A stretch of 64,000 nt of DNA from Candidatus Brachythrix odensensis (GCA_016714465.1 JADKDT010000001.1:434001-498000); one strand, 5' to 3'; shown: positions 53,844 to 63,680, counted from the stretch's first letter. The notes: a model not told the origin generated them from the letters alone. Translations and numbers: made by a program.

Positions 53844-55042
53844 TCAGGCCGCGGCCACGACGGGCGCGGTCGTGCCGCGCTTGATCAACTCGATGGGAAT
53901 GACGATGCGGGTGTTTTCGACCGGGTCGCCGCGCAAGCTCGGCCATGAGCAATTCCGCGGCGGCGCGCCCCTTTCGCCAGGGCGGACTGGCGGACCGTTG
54001 TGAGGCCGGGTTCAGCCCGGATGTGGGTTTCGATGTCGTCGAAGCCGACGACGGACAGATCACCCGGCACGCTGAGCCCATGGGCGAAGGCCGCTTCGAT
54101 CAGGCCGTAGGCGATGGCATCGCCGAGCGCAAACACCGCGGTCGGCCGGCGCTCGAGCCGGAGGATGCGTTGCAGTGCCTGCGCGCCGCCGGCGGCGGTG
54201 CAGGGCACTTCGGTGGTGTAGATACGCTGCTGCAGCAGCGAGATGCCGCGTTCCCCGAGCGCCGCGCGGATACCGTCGAAGCGATGCTTGAGCGTACCGG
54301 TGTATTTCTCGGGGGTGCCGAAAAACGATTCAAAGGCGACGATGGCAATATCGCGGTGGCCCAACTCGAGCAAGTGGCTCATGGCAAGCCGGGCCCCCTC
54401 TGCGTCGTCGATGTTGACGCAGGGCACGCCTTGCGGCGCGTCGGTGTCGATCATCACAAACGGAATTTCGCGCCGTCGAAGCGCCTGGACGGCGTCGTCG
54501 TCGGCATCGAGTCCGGTGACGATGCAGCCATCGATGAGGGCCGTGTATGTCGCATCGACGAGCGATCCGCGGCGGGGCGGGATCATCATGAGGGAGAGCC
54601 CTTCGGACTTGCAGACCTGGCCGATACCGCTCATGAGCGAGGCGAAGAACGGGTTGGCCAGCGTGTCGCTGATATCCTGGGGAACGAGCAATCCGAGCGC
54701 GTGTGTGCGGCGTGTATTCAGACTGCGGGCAATTGGATTGGGCGTATACCCCAGCTCGCGCGCGACCTCGAGGATGCGTTGAGTAGTCTCAGCTGACAGA
54801 CGTTTGGGCAGGTTGAAGGCAAAGGACACCGCGGTCTTGGATACGCCGGCCTGGCGGGCGATGTCCTTGATCGTCACCCTCGGCGCGGTGGCGGAGGCGG
54901 AGCGATATCCATTCCGAACCTGGGGTGGTTTTACCGTCTGGTTCGGTCCCGGGTCGGGAACTGGCAGGGCGTTTTCGGGAGGAGCTTGATCGCCAGACTT
55001 GGATTGGTCTTGATCCGGAGTTCCAGGGGATTTAGCAGTCAT
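53844..55042 (-). pseudogene. LacI-family transcriptional regulator, frameshifted near the C-terminus
   Basis: The main frame begins at ATG 55042 with a Pro-rich 50-residue lead, then a LacI helix-turn-helix and hinge: VTIKDIARQAGVSKTAVSFAF, ELGYTPNPIARSLNTRRTH. The periplasmic-binding-protein-like effector domain follows (LGLLVPQDI, VMIDTDAPQGVP, GDLSVVGFDDIETHIRAEPGLTTVRQ). After QSALAKG the frame is lost: an extra G in a GGGG run near 53970 moves to a frame reading RAAAELLMAELAR, and a second shift near 53935 restores GDPVENTRIVIPIELIKRGT to a TGA at 53844, the normal family end. In the printed sequence it stops early at 53885. The effector is probably a sugar. Confidence 0.88.
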
Positions 55043-55144
55043 ATCGTAGATTTCTCCGACGCGGTCTTCTGGGTCGAATGTTCGTTGTCATACCAACGAG
55101 ACCTCCATTATGCCGTGATTTACTAAACCGGTTGCCAACTTTCA

Positions 55145-55156
55145 GAGAGCGCTCTC
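55145..55156. promoter_or_regulatory. LacI-type operator candidate upstream of the regulator gene
   Basis: The perfect 12-base palindrome GAGAGCGCTCTC has the central CG typical of LacI/GalR operators and lies about 105 bases upstream of the regulator start. It is probably the autoregulatory site. Confidence 0.5.
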
Positions 55157-55187
55157 AGAGCGTACAAACGGGAAGTAAGATCTGGAC

Positions 55188-55260
55188 GAACACCCTAAAG
55201 GTTGGCCCGCGTGGGTTCGCGGCGGGCACAAACGTAAGGGGGCCAACCTTTAGGGTGTTC
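55188..55260. repeat. Inverted repeat between the LacI-type and ftsK genes
   Basis: Arms gaacaccctaaaggttggccc and gggccaacctttagggtgttc, 21 bases, perfect, separated by about 31 bases. It is in the 5' leader region of ftsK, 48 bases before its ATG, so it is not a terminator of that gene. Confidence 0.88.
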
Positions 55261-55307
55261 GCGTCGTCACGGTTTGGCGCCTGGAGTAAAATAGAACAGA
55301 CGTTCAA

Positions 55308-57890
55308 ATGAGGTTCAACGCGAAGAAACCCGCCGCCAAGGGTGGCAGTCCCCGCAAGGGCAAGGCCAAGCCACGCCAGGCGCCGCGCGAGCCGCTGCTG
55401 TCGCTCACCCCTGACCAATGGCTGGACGTGCTTGGTGCCGTGCTCATCGGCGTGGCGGCCATCACCCTGCTCAGCGCACTCTCCCCCGGAGGCCAGGGGA
55501 CTGTCACCGCCGCGTGGTTTGTGTTCCTGCGCGGGGCGTTTGGGTGGATGGCCTATGCCGCCCCGGTCGTGCTGGCGGCCTTTGGCTGGTATCTCGTACA
55601 ACATCATTTTGGGAGCCTGCCCCAGATCGGGATCGGCCGGCTCACCGGCGTGGTCGCCGCCTTCCTGACGCTCCTGATGCTGTTGCACCTCTTCGGGATG
55701 GCGACAACCCAACCTGACGGGGCCAAGCTGGCGGCTGAACAAGGCGGCGGCGGCAATCTGGGCTGGGCGGTGCTCAAGGTCTTCATCGACGCCATCGGCA
55801 TCTACGGGGCCGCCATCGCGGTCGTAGCTCTTGTCGGCATGGCGCTTATGATGGCCACCGGGACGACGATCGCTCAGCTCGTCGAAGTCATCCGGGTCCG
55901 CACCGCGGCCCGGCCGGACACCATCACCCCGCGTTGGGATCCCCTGCGGCCGCGTCCGCCCGAGTCGGATCCGAATGGCGAGCTGGTCATCAACGGACTC
56001 AAGCCCAAGCAGCGCCGGGGGAGTCGCGCAGACGATGGGGCGACGGCGCCGCGGCTGAAAACGCCAGTCGCGCCTACCGGGCAATTGCCGACACCCCGGA
56101 TCAACCCCATGCGCCCAGGCAAGGCGCCGGCCGACGATCCCGACCTTCCCCCCGCCCGGGTCATCGGGGCCGGCCGGGGAAATGGCGAGAGCGCGAGCCC
56201 TGCCCGCGGCCGCCCGGCGGTGCAGCTCAAGCCGGCCGCGGCGGCCATGGCGGCGCCACCGCCACCGCTTTCTTCGCGTTACGACAGCCAGCGGGTCTGG
56301 CAGTTGCCGCAAGTTCAGGAGCTGCTCGAGCCGGGCAAGGACGCCACCCTGCAGGAGTCGGATATCCGCAAGAAGGCCGCCGTGATCGAAGACACCCTGC
56401 GTTCCTTTGGCGTGCCGGGACGGGTGACCGAGGTCAATCGCGGGCCGACCATCACCCAGTTTGGGGTGGAGCCGGGCTTCACCGAAATGAAAAGCGGCAA
56501 GCAGCAGAAGGTCAAAGTCAGCCGGATCGCCTCGCTCGCCGATGACCTGGCGCTGGCCCTCTCCGCGCCGCGCATCCGGATCGAGGCGCCCGTGCCTGGA
56601 CGCGCGATCGTCGGGATCGAAGTTCCCAACGGCGAGACCTCGCTGGTAAGCCTGCGCGACATCATCGAGAGCGAGGAGTTTGAGCTCTTGAGCCGCAAGA
56701 CGCATATGCGGCTTGCCCTTGGCGCGGATGTGAGCGGACATCCGGTCGTCGCCGATTTAACGGCGATGCCCCACCTTCTCATTGCCGGCACCACCGGATC
56801 AGGCAAGAGCGTGTGCGTCAACGGGATCATTGCGGCGTTGCTCATGCACAATTCGCCGGAGGACCTGCGCTTCCTGATGGTCGACCCAAAGCGGGTTGAG
56901 CTGACCGGTTACAACGGCATTCCGCACCTGATCTCGCCCGTTGTCGTGGATGTGGAGAAGGTCATCGGCGTGCTGAAGTGGGTGACCGGCGAGATGGACA
57001 ACCGGTATCGGACCTTCGCCCGGCACGGCTGCCGCAACGTCGTCGACTTCAACACCAAGTCAGCCGAGGCGCGCCAGCGGGCCGTGGCGGCCGATCCGAA
57101 CGGGCCGCCGGTCGTCATTGACGCGGATCTCAAGAAGCTGCCCTACATCGTCGTCGTCATCGACGAGCTGGCGGACCTGATGATGCTCGCTCCGGACGAA
57201 ACCGAAAAAATGATCTGCCGCCTGGCCCAGATGGCCCGCGCCACGGGCATCCACCTGATTGTGGCCACCCAGCGCCCCAGCGTCGACGTGGTGACCGGGC
57301 TGATCAAGGCCAACTTCCCGGCCCGGATCGCCTTCACGGTGGCGACCGCGGTGGACTCGCGGGTCATCATCGATCAACCCGGCGCGGACAAGCTGCTCGG
57401 CCGGGGCGACATGCTGGTGATGACGCCCGAGTCGGGCCAGCCGATGCGCGCCCAGGGTTGCTTCCTCAGCGACATTGAAATCCAGAAGATCGTGCGGCAC
57501 TGGCGCGGCCAGGGCGGCGTGATCGACCATGATCCGGTCGCGGCCTCGATCGAAGGGCCGACCGCGCCCGTGTCTGGGACATTCGAACGCGGCAGCCTGC
57601 CACATACAACGCACGAAGGCAACCCATTGTCGTGGGACGAGGCGCGCGCGCTGACGGCGGCGATGGCGGACACCGGCAGCGCCGGCGGCAACGCGGACAA
57701 ACTTTTCGAGGACGCGGTGCAGACCGTGCAATTGCAGGGCAAGGCATCGATCTCGCTGCTTCAGCGCCGGCTGCGGATTGGCTATACCCGGGCCGCGCGG
57801 ATCATCGAGGAGATGGAAGAGAAGGGCATCGTCGGACCGACTGTGCCCGGCTCGCAATTCCGCGAGGTCCTGATTTCGCCGCCGCAGTAG
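55308..57890 (+). CDS. ftsK: DNA translocase FtsK/SpoIIIE
   Basis: An 860-residue translocase. After a basic N-terminus there are four to five membrane helices (residues about 35-190), then a Pro-rich linker (about 200-320), the alpha/beta motor (LADDLALALSAPRIRIEAPVPG, Walker A GTTGSGKSVCVNG near 495, Walker B VVVIDELADLMM, RPSVDVVTG) and the C-terminal gamma winged-helix domain that reads KOPS (LLQRRLRIGYTRAARIIEEM). It pumps chromosome ends through the division septum. Length and order are normal. It is a housekeeping copy, not a type VII EccC. Confidence 0.97.
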   Translation: MRFNAKKPAAKGGSPRKGKAKPRQAPREPLLSLTPDQWLDVLGAVLIGVAAITLLSALSPGGQGTVTAAWFVFLRGAFGWMAYAAPVVLAAFGWYLVQHHFGSLPQIGIGRLTGVVAAFLTLLMLLHLFGMATTQPDGAKLAAEQGGGGNLGWAVLKVFIDAIGIYGAAIAVVALVGMALMMATGTTIAQLVEVIRVRTAARPDTITPRWDPLRPRPPESDPNGELVINGLKPKQRRGSRADDGATAPRLKTPVAPTGQLPTPRINPMRPGKAPADDPDLPPARVIGAGRGNGESASPARGRPAVQLKPAAAAMAAPPPPLSSRYDSQRVWQLPQVQELLEPGKDATLQESDIRKKAAVIEDTLRSFGVPGRVTEVNRGPTITQFGVEPGFTEMKSGKQQKVKVSRIASLADDLALALSAPRIRIEAPVPGRAIVGIEVPNGETSLVSLRDIIESEEFELLSRKTHMRLALGADVSGHPVVADLTAMPHLLIAGTTGSGKSVCVNGIIAALLMHNSPEDLRFLMVDPKRVELTGYNGIPHLISPVVVDVEKVIGVLKWVTGEMDNRYRTFARHGCRNVVDFNTKSAEARQRAVAADPNGPPVVIDADLKKLPYIVVVIDELADLMMLAPDETEKMICRLAQMARATGIHLIVATQRPSVDVVTGLIKANFPARIAFTVATAVDSRVIIDQPGADKLLGRGDMLVMTPESGQPMRAQGCFLSDIEIQKIVRHWRGQGGVIDHDPVAASIEGPTAPVSGTFERGSLPHTTHEGNPLSWDEARALTAAMADTGSAGGNADKLFEDAVQTVQLQGKASISLLQRRLRIGYTRAARIIEEMEEKGIVGPTVPGSQFREVLISPPQ

Positions 57891-57949
57891 CCGCCGCAGT
57901 AGCGAGGGGCGGGGGAGTTCGCCTCCGGGTACGGGGTCGGCTGGAGACT

Positions 57950-58537
57950 CTAGCGGCGCGGCAACAGCCAGCCAAAGGTCGTCGGGGGCGGGGACGGCAC
58001 CGCTGCGCGCTCGGCATCGGTGGCGGCATGTCGCCGGGCCAGCTCAAGGATCAGGCTGCGCTCTCCCATTCGCATCGCCCAGTGATGGTTGGCCGAGAAG
58101 ATCGGCTCCATGATGAATGAGAGGTGCTTCAGCAGCGGCTTCTCGGCCTCGATCTTCCAGTCGTAGGTGATCTTGACGCTTTCGCCGTCGGGCTCGAAGG
58201 TCCAAATCCCGCGGCCGACGAAGTCGCCCTGCGCGCGCAGGGAGAAACCGAACGGATGGCGGGATTCCTCGACCCGGAACTGCCAGCGCAGGGTATACGG
58301 CAGCCAACCCTTGGTGTAGAGATCGATGATCCTGCCGATGCCCCGGGCATCGCCGGGCGCGAGTTCCTTTACCTCGAGGTAGACCGATGGCCACCAGCGG
58401 CCCAGGTCGGTGGCATTGCCGAGGATCTGGTTGATCTCGTCAAGGGTGGCCCTTACGCGCCACTGGGTGATGAAGTGATAGGTGTTAGCGGTCGCGCGCA
58501 CGCCAGAGGGGGGCAGGGATTTTTCTGTCACGCCCAT
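57950..58537 (-). CDS. SRPBCC (START-like) domain protein
   Basis: A 195-residue protein from ATG 58537 (the adjacent ATG at 58540 is equally possible). A single START-like fold is visible: YHFITQWRVRATLDEINQIL, WWPSVYLEVKELAPG, 'GRIIDLYTKGWLPYTLRWQF', then GRGIWTFEPDGESVKITYDW and a long C-terminal helix with AMRMGERSLILELARRH. Such proteins bind hydrophobic ligands in a cavity; many are polyketide-cyclase-like. The ligand is unknown. Confidence 0.82.
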   Translation of the reverse strand: MGVTEKSLPPSGVRATANTYHFITQWRVRATLDEINQILGNATDLGRWWPSVYLEVKELAPGDARGIGRIIDLYTKGWLPYTLRWQFRVEESRHPFGFSLRAQGDFVGRGIWTFEPDGESVKITYDWKIEAEKPLLKHLSFIMEPIFSANHHWAMRMGERSLILELARRHAATDAERAAVPSPPPTTFGWLLPRR

Positions 58538-58645
58538 CATGCTAGCGGCCACGCCGCCTGCGCGGAAGCCCGTCCGCTGTCCAATTCCTGCCCAAAACCG
58601 GGGCGCCGCCAAAATCAGCGCCTGTCGGGGGCTGGTCGGCTTGTC

Positions 58646-59512
58646 TCAATGTGCGGCCAGCAGCGCATCAAATTGCGCGCCGTGCGAGGTTTCGTGGGCC
58701 GTAAAGTAGCTGACGGTCTGGACAATCGTGAGCGGCCCGAACTCGCCATGCCGCCCGGTCCGCCACCAGTCCTTCAGCGTTATGCTCTCGAGGGTGTGAA
58801 TGGTCTGATCGCGCGAGGCGCGGTATGCGCGCAGAACTTCAGCCGTGGTCTCGGCCGATTTCGCGTCCCCGCCCTGCATCGCCCAGACCGCCTTGGGGAT
58901 CAGGGGCGGATCATCCTCCTCCAGCATGAGGTTGACCCGGTAGGCGAGCACGTCCTGCGCGTCGCGCAGGTGGGCGACGACCTGATGAAGTGACCAACCC
59001 CCGTCGACCGGCCGGCGGGTCAGGGCCTCTCCGCTCAGTCCTGCGATGGCATCAGCGATGCGCTTCGGCGTGGCACGCATCAGGGTCAGCGCTTCGAACG
59101 GGTTGAGCGCCTCCAGCCACCATACCGGACGGAATGACTGGTACGTCCGCCTCCACGCGCCGCATACCGGGCACGTCTCCGGGATGTCGCCGGCGAAGAT
59201 GCGACCGCACGTCCGGCAAACCTGCGGGTCGGGCGCATCGATATACATCGGCAGATCGCCGGCTTCGAGACGATCGGCCGCCAGGGTGAGCGGCGCCAGG
59301 GCGTCAGGCTGCAAGCCGGCGGCAGCCAGTTCCACTTCCAGGCTGCGGCTTTCCGCCAGGAGGGTGGAGACTTCGGTCGGCAGCAGGCGACTGTGCGCGT
59401 CGCGGGTGACCAGCGCCGCCGCCGCGGCGCGGAGCCATTTGGCGTGGTTGTAGCGGCCTTCGCGCTCGAGGGCGTGAGCGAGCGCAACCAGACGGGCGGG
59501 AAGGGGGTTCAT
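58646..59512 (-). CDS. Protein with rubredoxin-like zinc ribbon and DinB-fold domain
   Basis: A 288-residue protein from ATG 59512. The N-terminal 90 residues are helical. A zinc ribbon or rubredoxin-like knuckle has C99-xx-C102 and C114-xx-C117 (VCRTCGRIFAGDIPETCPVCG), the pattern seen in rubrerythrins. The C-terminal DinB-like bundle is marked by GGWSLHQVVAHLRDAQDVLAY and TAHETSHGAQFDALLA with metal-binding histidines. Possibly a metal- or redox-dependent enzyme; substrate unknown. A second DinB-fold protein is at 10.9 kb. Confidence 0.8.
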   Translation of the reverse strand: MNPLPARLVALAHALEREGRYNHAKWLRAAAAALVTRDAHSRLLPTEVSTLLAESRSLEVELAAAGLQPDALAPLTLAADRLEAGDLPMYIDAPDPQVCRTCGRIFAGDIPETCPVCGAWRRTYQSFRPVWWLEALNPFEALTLMRATPKRIADAIAGLSGEALTRRPVDGGWSLHQVVAHLRDAQDVLAYRVNLMLEEDDPPLIPKAVWAMQGGDAKSAETTAEVLRAYRASRDQTIHTLESITLKDWWRTGRHGEFGPLTIVQTVSYFTAHETSHGAQFDALLAAH

Positions 59513-59652
59513 GAGCCGATTGTATTCTTCCCATGCTGAAACGCAAGCGATGTCCGGCCCGGCCACATGGCTCTTGCAAAGTCCCCTGACAGGATCCCTG
59601 GGCCCCCTGGCCGGGATACACTCTGAGGGTGCCGCGCTCTCGGCACGCTGGC

Positions 59653-59916
59653 ATGAACAGTCTCTCGGATACGCACCCCGAAATCGCCCGCCGGCAGATC
59701 GAACTGATTCGCCGGCTCACGCCTGAGCAGCGCTCCGGGATTGCGGCGAAGATGACGGCCGACGCGGTTCGGCTCTCGCGGGCCGGCATTGCGCGGGCCC
59801 ATCCAGAACTGAGCGCGATCGAGGTCAAGTTGTGCTGGGCAGAGGTTCACTACGGAAAGGCCCTGATTGACCGGGTGCGCGCTTATCTTCGCGCTCGAGA
59901 GCGGCTCGCTGGATAG
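59653..59916 (+). CDS. Small conserved protein of the 'SDTHPE' type
   Basis: An 87-residue all-helical protein: MNSLSDTHPEIARRQIELIR, then TPEQRSGIAAKMTADAVRLSRAGI and a C-terminal helix rich in Arg. I associate small proteins beginning 'SDT.PE....QI.LLR' with cyanobacterial and Chloroflexota genomes, often next to nucleotidyltransferase (AbiEii-like) genes, but no such partner is here. Function unknown. Confidence 0.65.
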   Translation: MNSLSDTHPEIARRQIELIRRLTPEQRSGIAAKMTADAVRLSRAGIARAHPELSAIEVKLCWAEVHYGKALIDRVRAYLRARERLAG

Positions 59917-59955
59917 GCCGAACTACCGGGCTGCCCTGGATTCGTGTATTGCTGC

Positions 59956-60018
59956 ACCTCGGAGGTAGGCGCCATAGACTCCGAACAGGCAAAGCTCGTT
60001 GGCGCCTACCTCCGAGGT
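59956..60018. repeat. Inverted repeat abutting the sensor kinase stop
   Basis: Arms acctcggaggtaggcgcca and tggcgcctacctccgaggt, 19 bases and perfect, 25-base loop. The right arm ends at the base next to the kinase stop codon. Confidence 0.92.
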
Positions 60019-61071
60019 TCAGGAATGCGAAATCACCAGCGTGAACGCGCAACCTTTGCCCGGCCCGTCGCTGCGCGCCTCGACCCGCCCGCCATGGGCC
60101 TCGGCGATGGCCTTCACGATGGCCAGGCCCAGACCCGTCCCGCCCGTCTCGCGGCTGCGCGATTCGTCGGCCCGATAGAAACGGTCGAAGACCCGCTCGA
60201 GTTGTTCGGGACGCAGCCCATCGCCGCTGTCCTCAACGCTCAGGCGCAGCTCGCCCAAGCGCGCCTCGCCACGCACAACGATCTTTCCTCCCTCAGGCGT
60301 GTGGCGCAGCGCGTTGCTGATCAGATTGATCAGCGCCTGGCGGATGCGCCCGGCATCGATGCGCGCGGGCAGCATCTCGGCCATCCGCGCCGAAAGTGCG
60401 ACGCCCTTTTCGGCCGCCATTGGATCGAGGGCGAGCAGCGTCTCGTCCACAAGCGCCCCCAGGTCTGTAGGCTGAAAATCGAGCTTGAGCTGGGCCGTCT
60501 CGGCCAGGGCCAGCTCACGCAGGTCGCCCACCAGCCGGATCAAGTGGTGGGTCTGCCCGTACAGATTGGCCACGCCGGCGTCGTCGAGGACCAGCACGTG
60601 GTCGAGGGCGCCGCGCAAATTGCCTTCGAGCACGGTGAGCGGGGTGCGCAACTCGTGCGACACGTCGGCCATCAGATTGTTGCGAAGCGTCTCCGCGCGC
60701 TCCAGATCCCCGGCCATTTTGTTGAAGGCGTCGGTCAACTCGACAATCTCGCGGCTGCCGCGGGCCGGGATGCGCGCGCCGCGTTCGCCCAGGCCGATGC
60801 GGCGGGCGGCGTCGGCCAAATCGCTGACCGGCTTGCTGATCAGGCGCGCGATGAGAATTCCTGAGCCCAGCCCGATCCCCGCCGAGAGCAGCGCGAAGTT
60901 GCCCAGCCGGCGGGCGATCTCGGCCCGATCCGGCCCGCGGAAATCGCCGTCATTCAGCGCGCCGGCGGGTGGGCCAGCCTGGTCCACCGTGATCGATAGA
61001 AACTGGATGAAGAAGACCAGAAAGAGCGTGCCCGAGATCAGCGCGCTCAGGCGCACCCACAGCCGGTTCAC
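60019..61071 (-). CDS. Two-component sensor histidine kinase (HAMP-HisKA-HATPase)
   Basis: A 350-residue kinase starting at GTG 61071. Two membrane helices (residues about 8-30 and 58-79) enclose a short outer loop. HAMP follows (LISKPVSDLADAARRIGLGE), then HisKA with H139 in LMADVSHELRTPLTVLEG, and HATPase_c (NLISNALRHTPEGGK, EDSGDGLRPEQ, GGTGLGLAIVKAIAE). It overlaps the response regulator stop (GTGA) and is its partner. The small outer domain suggests envelope stress sensing, as in BaeS-like kinases; the signal is unknown. Confidence 0.95.
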   Translation of the reverse strand: MNRLWVRLSALISGTLFLVFFIQFLSITVDQAGPPAGALNDGDFRGPDRAEIARRLGNFALLSAGIGLGSGILIARLISKPVSDLADAARRIGLGERGARIPARGSREIVELTDAFNKMAGDLERAETLRNNLMADVSHELRTPLTVLEGNLRGALDHVLVLDDAGVANLYGQTHHLIRLVGDLRELALAETAQLKLDFQPTDLGALVDETLLALDPMAAEKGVALSARMAEMLPARIDAGRIRQALINLISNALRHTPEGGKIVVRGEARLGELRLSVEDSGDGLRPEQLERVFDRFYRADESRSRETGGTGLGLAIVKAIAEAHGGRVEARSDGPGKGCAFTLVISHS

Positions 61072-61784
61072 GCCGCGCCTCCCGCCGGATCGCGCGCCAT
61101 CCGGTATCCAACGCCGTAGACGGTCTGGATGTAGAGCGGATTGTCGGGATCGGGCTCGACCTTGCGGCGCAGGTTGCGCATGTGCGTGTCCAGCGCCCGG
61201 CCCATGCCTTCATAGGCGTAGCCCATCGCCTTTTCGAGCAGCTCGTCGCGGGTCAGGGTGAAGCCCGGGTTGGTCATCAGCGCCTCGAGCAGGCTGAATT
61301 CGGTGCGGGTGAGCTCCACAGGTTGTTCATCGACGGTCAGCGCGCGGGCCTCGATATCGAGCCGCAGCCCGCCGTTCGCGAGCGCGCGGGCCGGGCCGGG
61401 CCGTTGATCAAGCCGGGTCCGGCGCAACAGGGCGTTGACTCGAGCCACGACCTCGCGCGCGTTGAAGGGTTTGGTGACGTAGTCATCCGCCCCGAGCTCG
61501 AGCCCGACGATCTTGTCGGTGGCTTCGACCCGCGCCGTCAACATGATGATGGGTGTGGCCGCCAGGGTCTTGTCCTCGCGGACGAGACGGGTGATCGACA
61601 TCCCATCCCGGCCGGGCAGCATGAGGTCGAGGATGACCAGGTCGGGCCGCTCGCGGCGGAGCATGTGCAGGCCGGTCTCGCCGTCGTTGGCCTCGAGGAC
61701 CTGGTAGCCCGACTGTTCCAGGTAGCCGCGCAGCACCTGCACGATATCGCGATCATCATCAACCACCAGAATGCGTTGCGCCAT
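61068..61784 (-). CDS. OmpR-family response regulator
   Basis: A 238-residue regulator. The receiver domain has ILVVDDDRDI, phospho-acceptor D53 in LVILDLMLPGRDG, and the conserved Lys in DYVTKPFN. The winged-helix DNA-binding domain (LTRTEFSLLEALMTNPGFTLTRDELLEKAMG, then IQTVYGVGYRM) occupies the C-terminal 100 residues. It is the first gene of the two-gene operon with the sensor kinase. Confidence 0.96.
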   Translation of the reverse strand: MAQRILVVDDDRDIVQVLRGYLEQSGYQVLEANDGETGLHMLRRERPDLVILDLMLPGRDGMSITRLVREDKTLAATPIIMLTARVEATDKIVGLELGADDYVTKPFNAREVVARVNALLRRTRLDQRPGPARALANGGLRLDIEARALTVDEQPVELTRTEFSLLEALMTNPGFTLTRDELLEKAMGYAYEGMGRALDTHMRNLRRKVEPDPDNPLYIQTVYGVGYRMARDPAGGAA

Positions 61785-62002
61785 CAGAAATCCTTCTTGC
61801 CTCGGGCGAGTTTCATGCCCTCGGACCCCTGTGATTATGACGCCCGTTCCTCAAGAGATTCTCAAGACACGTATCGGTGGATTCTGAACTCGCGCAGCGC
61901 CATTCTCTGATGGATCCAGGTTCAAGCCCATACTTCGTCTTTTCATAGCCGCTTGCAGGAGAACGAGAGAACGGGAGAGGACATTCACGCCATAATCGCC
62001 GC

Positions 62003-62917
62003 ATGGCCCCACGACGAAACCAACACGAGGAGGAGCCCGTCGCCGATGCCGCGTTTATGCCCCTCGCAAACAAGATCTGCGCGCACGCCGAAGCGCTGCT
62101 GCGCCGCGGGGAAATCGGCGAGCTGCGCGCCTGGTGCGAGGCCGCGCCACCCTCTCTGCGCCGTCTGCAGCCCGACTTGAGCATGTGGTTGGCCTGGGCG
62201 CTGGTGTTGGGTCCGACCCCGCAGCAGGCCGAACCCCACGTGCGAGAGGCGGAGGCGCGTCTGGCGCGACTCGAGCAGGCTCGGACGCCATCGGTCGCGG
62301 CACGCCTGAACTTCCCGTCCATTCGAGGACAGTTGGCCCTGATCCGGGCCATTGCCGCGCGGCGGGCGGGCAAACCGGATGAGGCCGAACGCTGGCTGAC
62401 CCAAGCGCGCCAGATCGTGCCGGCCAACGACGCGGTGCTGGCCGGTGTGATCGAGTCCCAGTACTCGCTCATCGCCCGCGATCGCGGCGCCCTGGTCGAT
62501 GCCCGGCGCCGGATGCGGACTGCGGCGATACGGGGCGAGTCCACCCGGCACGGTTTGCTGCACGTCACCTCACTGGACGGCCTGGCTTCGCTCAGCCTGC
62601 GCGATGGCGATCCGGTCCGGGCCGAGGACCTCGCCCGGCGCGCCCACTTGCTGGCTCAGACTCAGGGGACCGGCTTGAGCGACTTTCTGAGCGACGACAC
62701 GCGCGCGCTCGCGGGTCGAACACAGGGCGGCCCGCTCAGCCCGCGCGAACAGGATGTCCTGGCCTGTCTCCGGCGCGGCTGGCGCGATCCGCAGATCGCC
62801 CAAGGGTTGGGAATCTCCGTGACAACCGTGCGCTGGCACTGCCGGAATCTGTATCGCAAGCTGGGCGTCAACAGCCGGATGCAGGCGTTGGCGACGCTGG
62901 CCACCGCGAGCCCCTGA
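62003..62917 (+). CDS. LuxR-type regulator with TPR/MalT-like sensor region
   Basis: A 304-residue protein. Residues about 20-230 are helical repeats of the MalT/TPR kind (AWCEAAPPSLRRLQPDLSMWLAW, AEARLARLEQ, 'RAIAARRAGKPDEAERWLTQA'). The last 65 residues are a LuxR helix-turn-helix: LSPREQDVLACLRRGW, IAQGLGISVTTVRWHCRNLY, RKLGV. It lacks the N-terminal AAA ATPase domain of full-length MalT, so it is a short version or a C-terminal remnant. Divergent from the two-component operon with about 220 bases between. Confidence 0.88.
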   Translation: MAPRRNQHEEEPVADAAFMPLANKICAHAEALLRRGEIGELRAWCEAAPPSLRRLQPDLSMWLAWALVLGPTPQQAEPHVREAEARLARLEQARTPSVAARLNFPSIRGQLALIRAIAARRAGKPDEAERWLTQARQIVPANDAVLAGVIESQYSLIARDRGALVDARRRMRTAAIRGESTRHGLLHVTSLDGLASLSLRDGDPVRAEDLARRAHLLAQTQGTGLSDFLSDDTRALAGRTQGGPLSPREQDVLACLRRGWRDPQIAQGLGISVTTVRWHCRNLYRKLGVNSRMQALATLATASP

Positions 62918-63680
62918 TGTGGCCCCTCATCCGCCGGTGCAATGCTCGCGCGGAGCGCGCACATTGCATCGGCACCTTCTCCCAGCGGGAGAAGGTCAAG
63001 GGCTCGTACCGATCAAGGTGCGGATGCCCAAGATGTCGCACAAACGATCCTCCATTCTTGTCATCCTGAGTTCCGGACCGCCGTCGGGGGAAAGGGCGGC
63101 CAGAAACGGCGTGTGCGCGGTAGCGCACACAAAAAGCGCAGGCATCCTTCGGCTTCGCTCAGGAGGACTCCTGAGCGGAGCGCATCGGCGCGCAAGCGTC
63201 GAGGCGCGTAGTCGAAGGACGCCTGCGCTCGACCTGCCAGCGGAAGCTCCTTCGACTGCGCGCGGCTGGCACGGCCGGCATAAGCTCATGTGGGCCGCCG
63301 CGCTCCGCTCAGGATGCTTCCGCAAACAATGGTGGGCCTGGTTTCTGAGCAGCGAGCCCCATCGGGTCTCGGGCGGGACGAACGGTGGGGGCGAGCGAAG
63401 GACCCCCGTGACGTCAACCCGGGCATGGGTGGATCGGCATACGCGTGTTGTCACCGATATCCTACGCTTCCGCGTAACGTTACAGGGGTCCTTCGTGCGG
63501 CCCGTTACTCGCGTTTATGCATCAGCTCGGTGGGCCGCACTCAGGATGACAAACGCGAAAAAATCGCGTCCGCGCTGGCGCGTTGGACACTTTGACCTCG
63601 CGCGTGTCGCTAAATCATGCCATTGCGCGAGAGACCCCTCAGTTTTGAGGGGGGTATCCCATCCCCGCAGTAGCTAGAGT
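62918..63680. other. Repeat-rich gap without a gene
   Basis: About 760 bases with no convincing gene. It holds pieces of several dispersed repeats: a ggtgcaatgctcgcgcgga / gcgcacattgcatcggcacc inverted repeat (62936-62974), ccttctcccagcgggagaagg (62971-62997), ctcaggaggactcctgagcg (63158-63177), and words such as ccttcgactgcgc and ccgctcaggatgc. Open frames here translate to low-complexity Arg/Ser/Pro sequence typical of such repeats. A small hairpin (acccctcagttttgaggggggt) lies at about 63635-63656. Confidence 0.75.

Noticed and set aside
55155..56741. 528-codon antisense frame opposite ftsK
   Set aside because: The sense frame is unmistakably FtsK; the antisense frame runs across its linker region, where codon bias keeps it open by chance.
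55308..57890. FtsK-like gene as the type VII secretion ATPase for the WXG100 operon
   Set aside because: It has a single motor domain, N-terminal FtsK helices and a gamma domain, as in chromosome translocases; EccC/EssC have three ATPase domains.
62996..63454. Open frames of 80-150 codons in the repeat-rich gap
   Set aside because: Their translations are those of dispersed repeats (Arg/Ser/Pro-rich), with no start context or recognisable domain.
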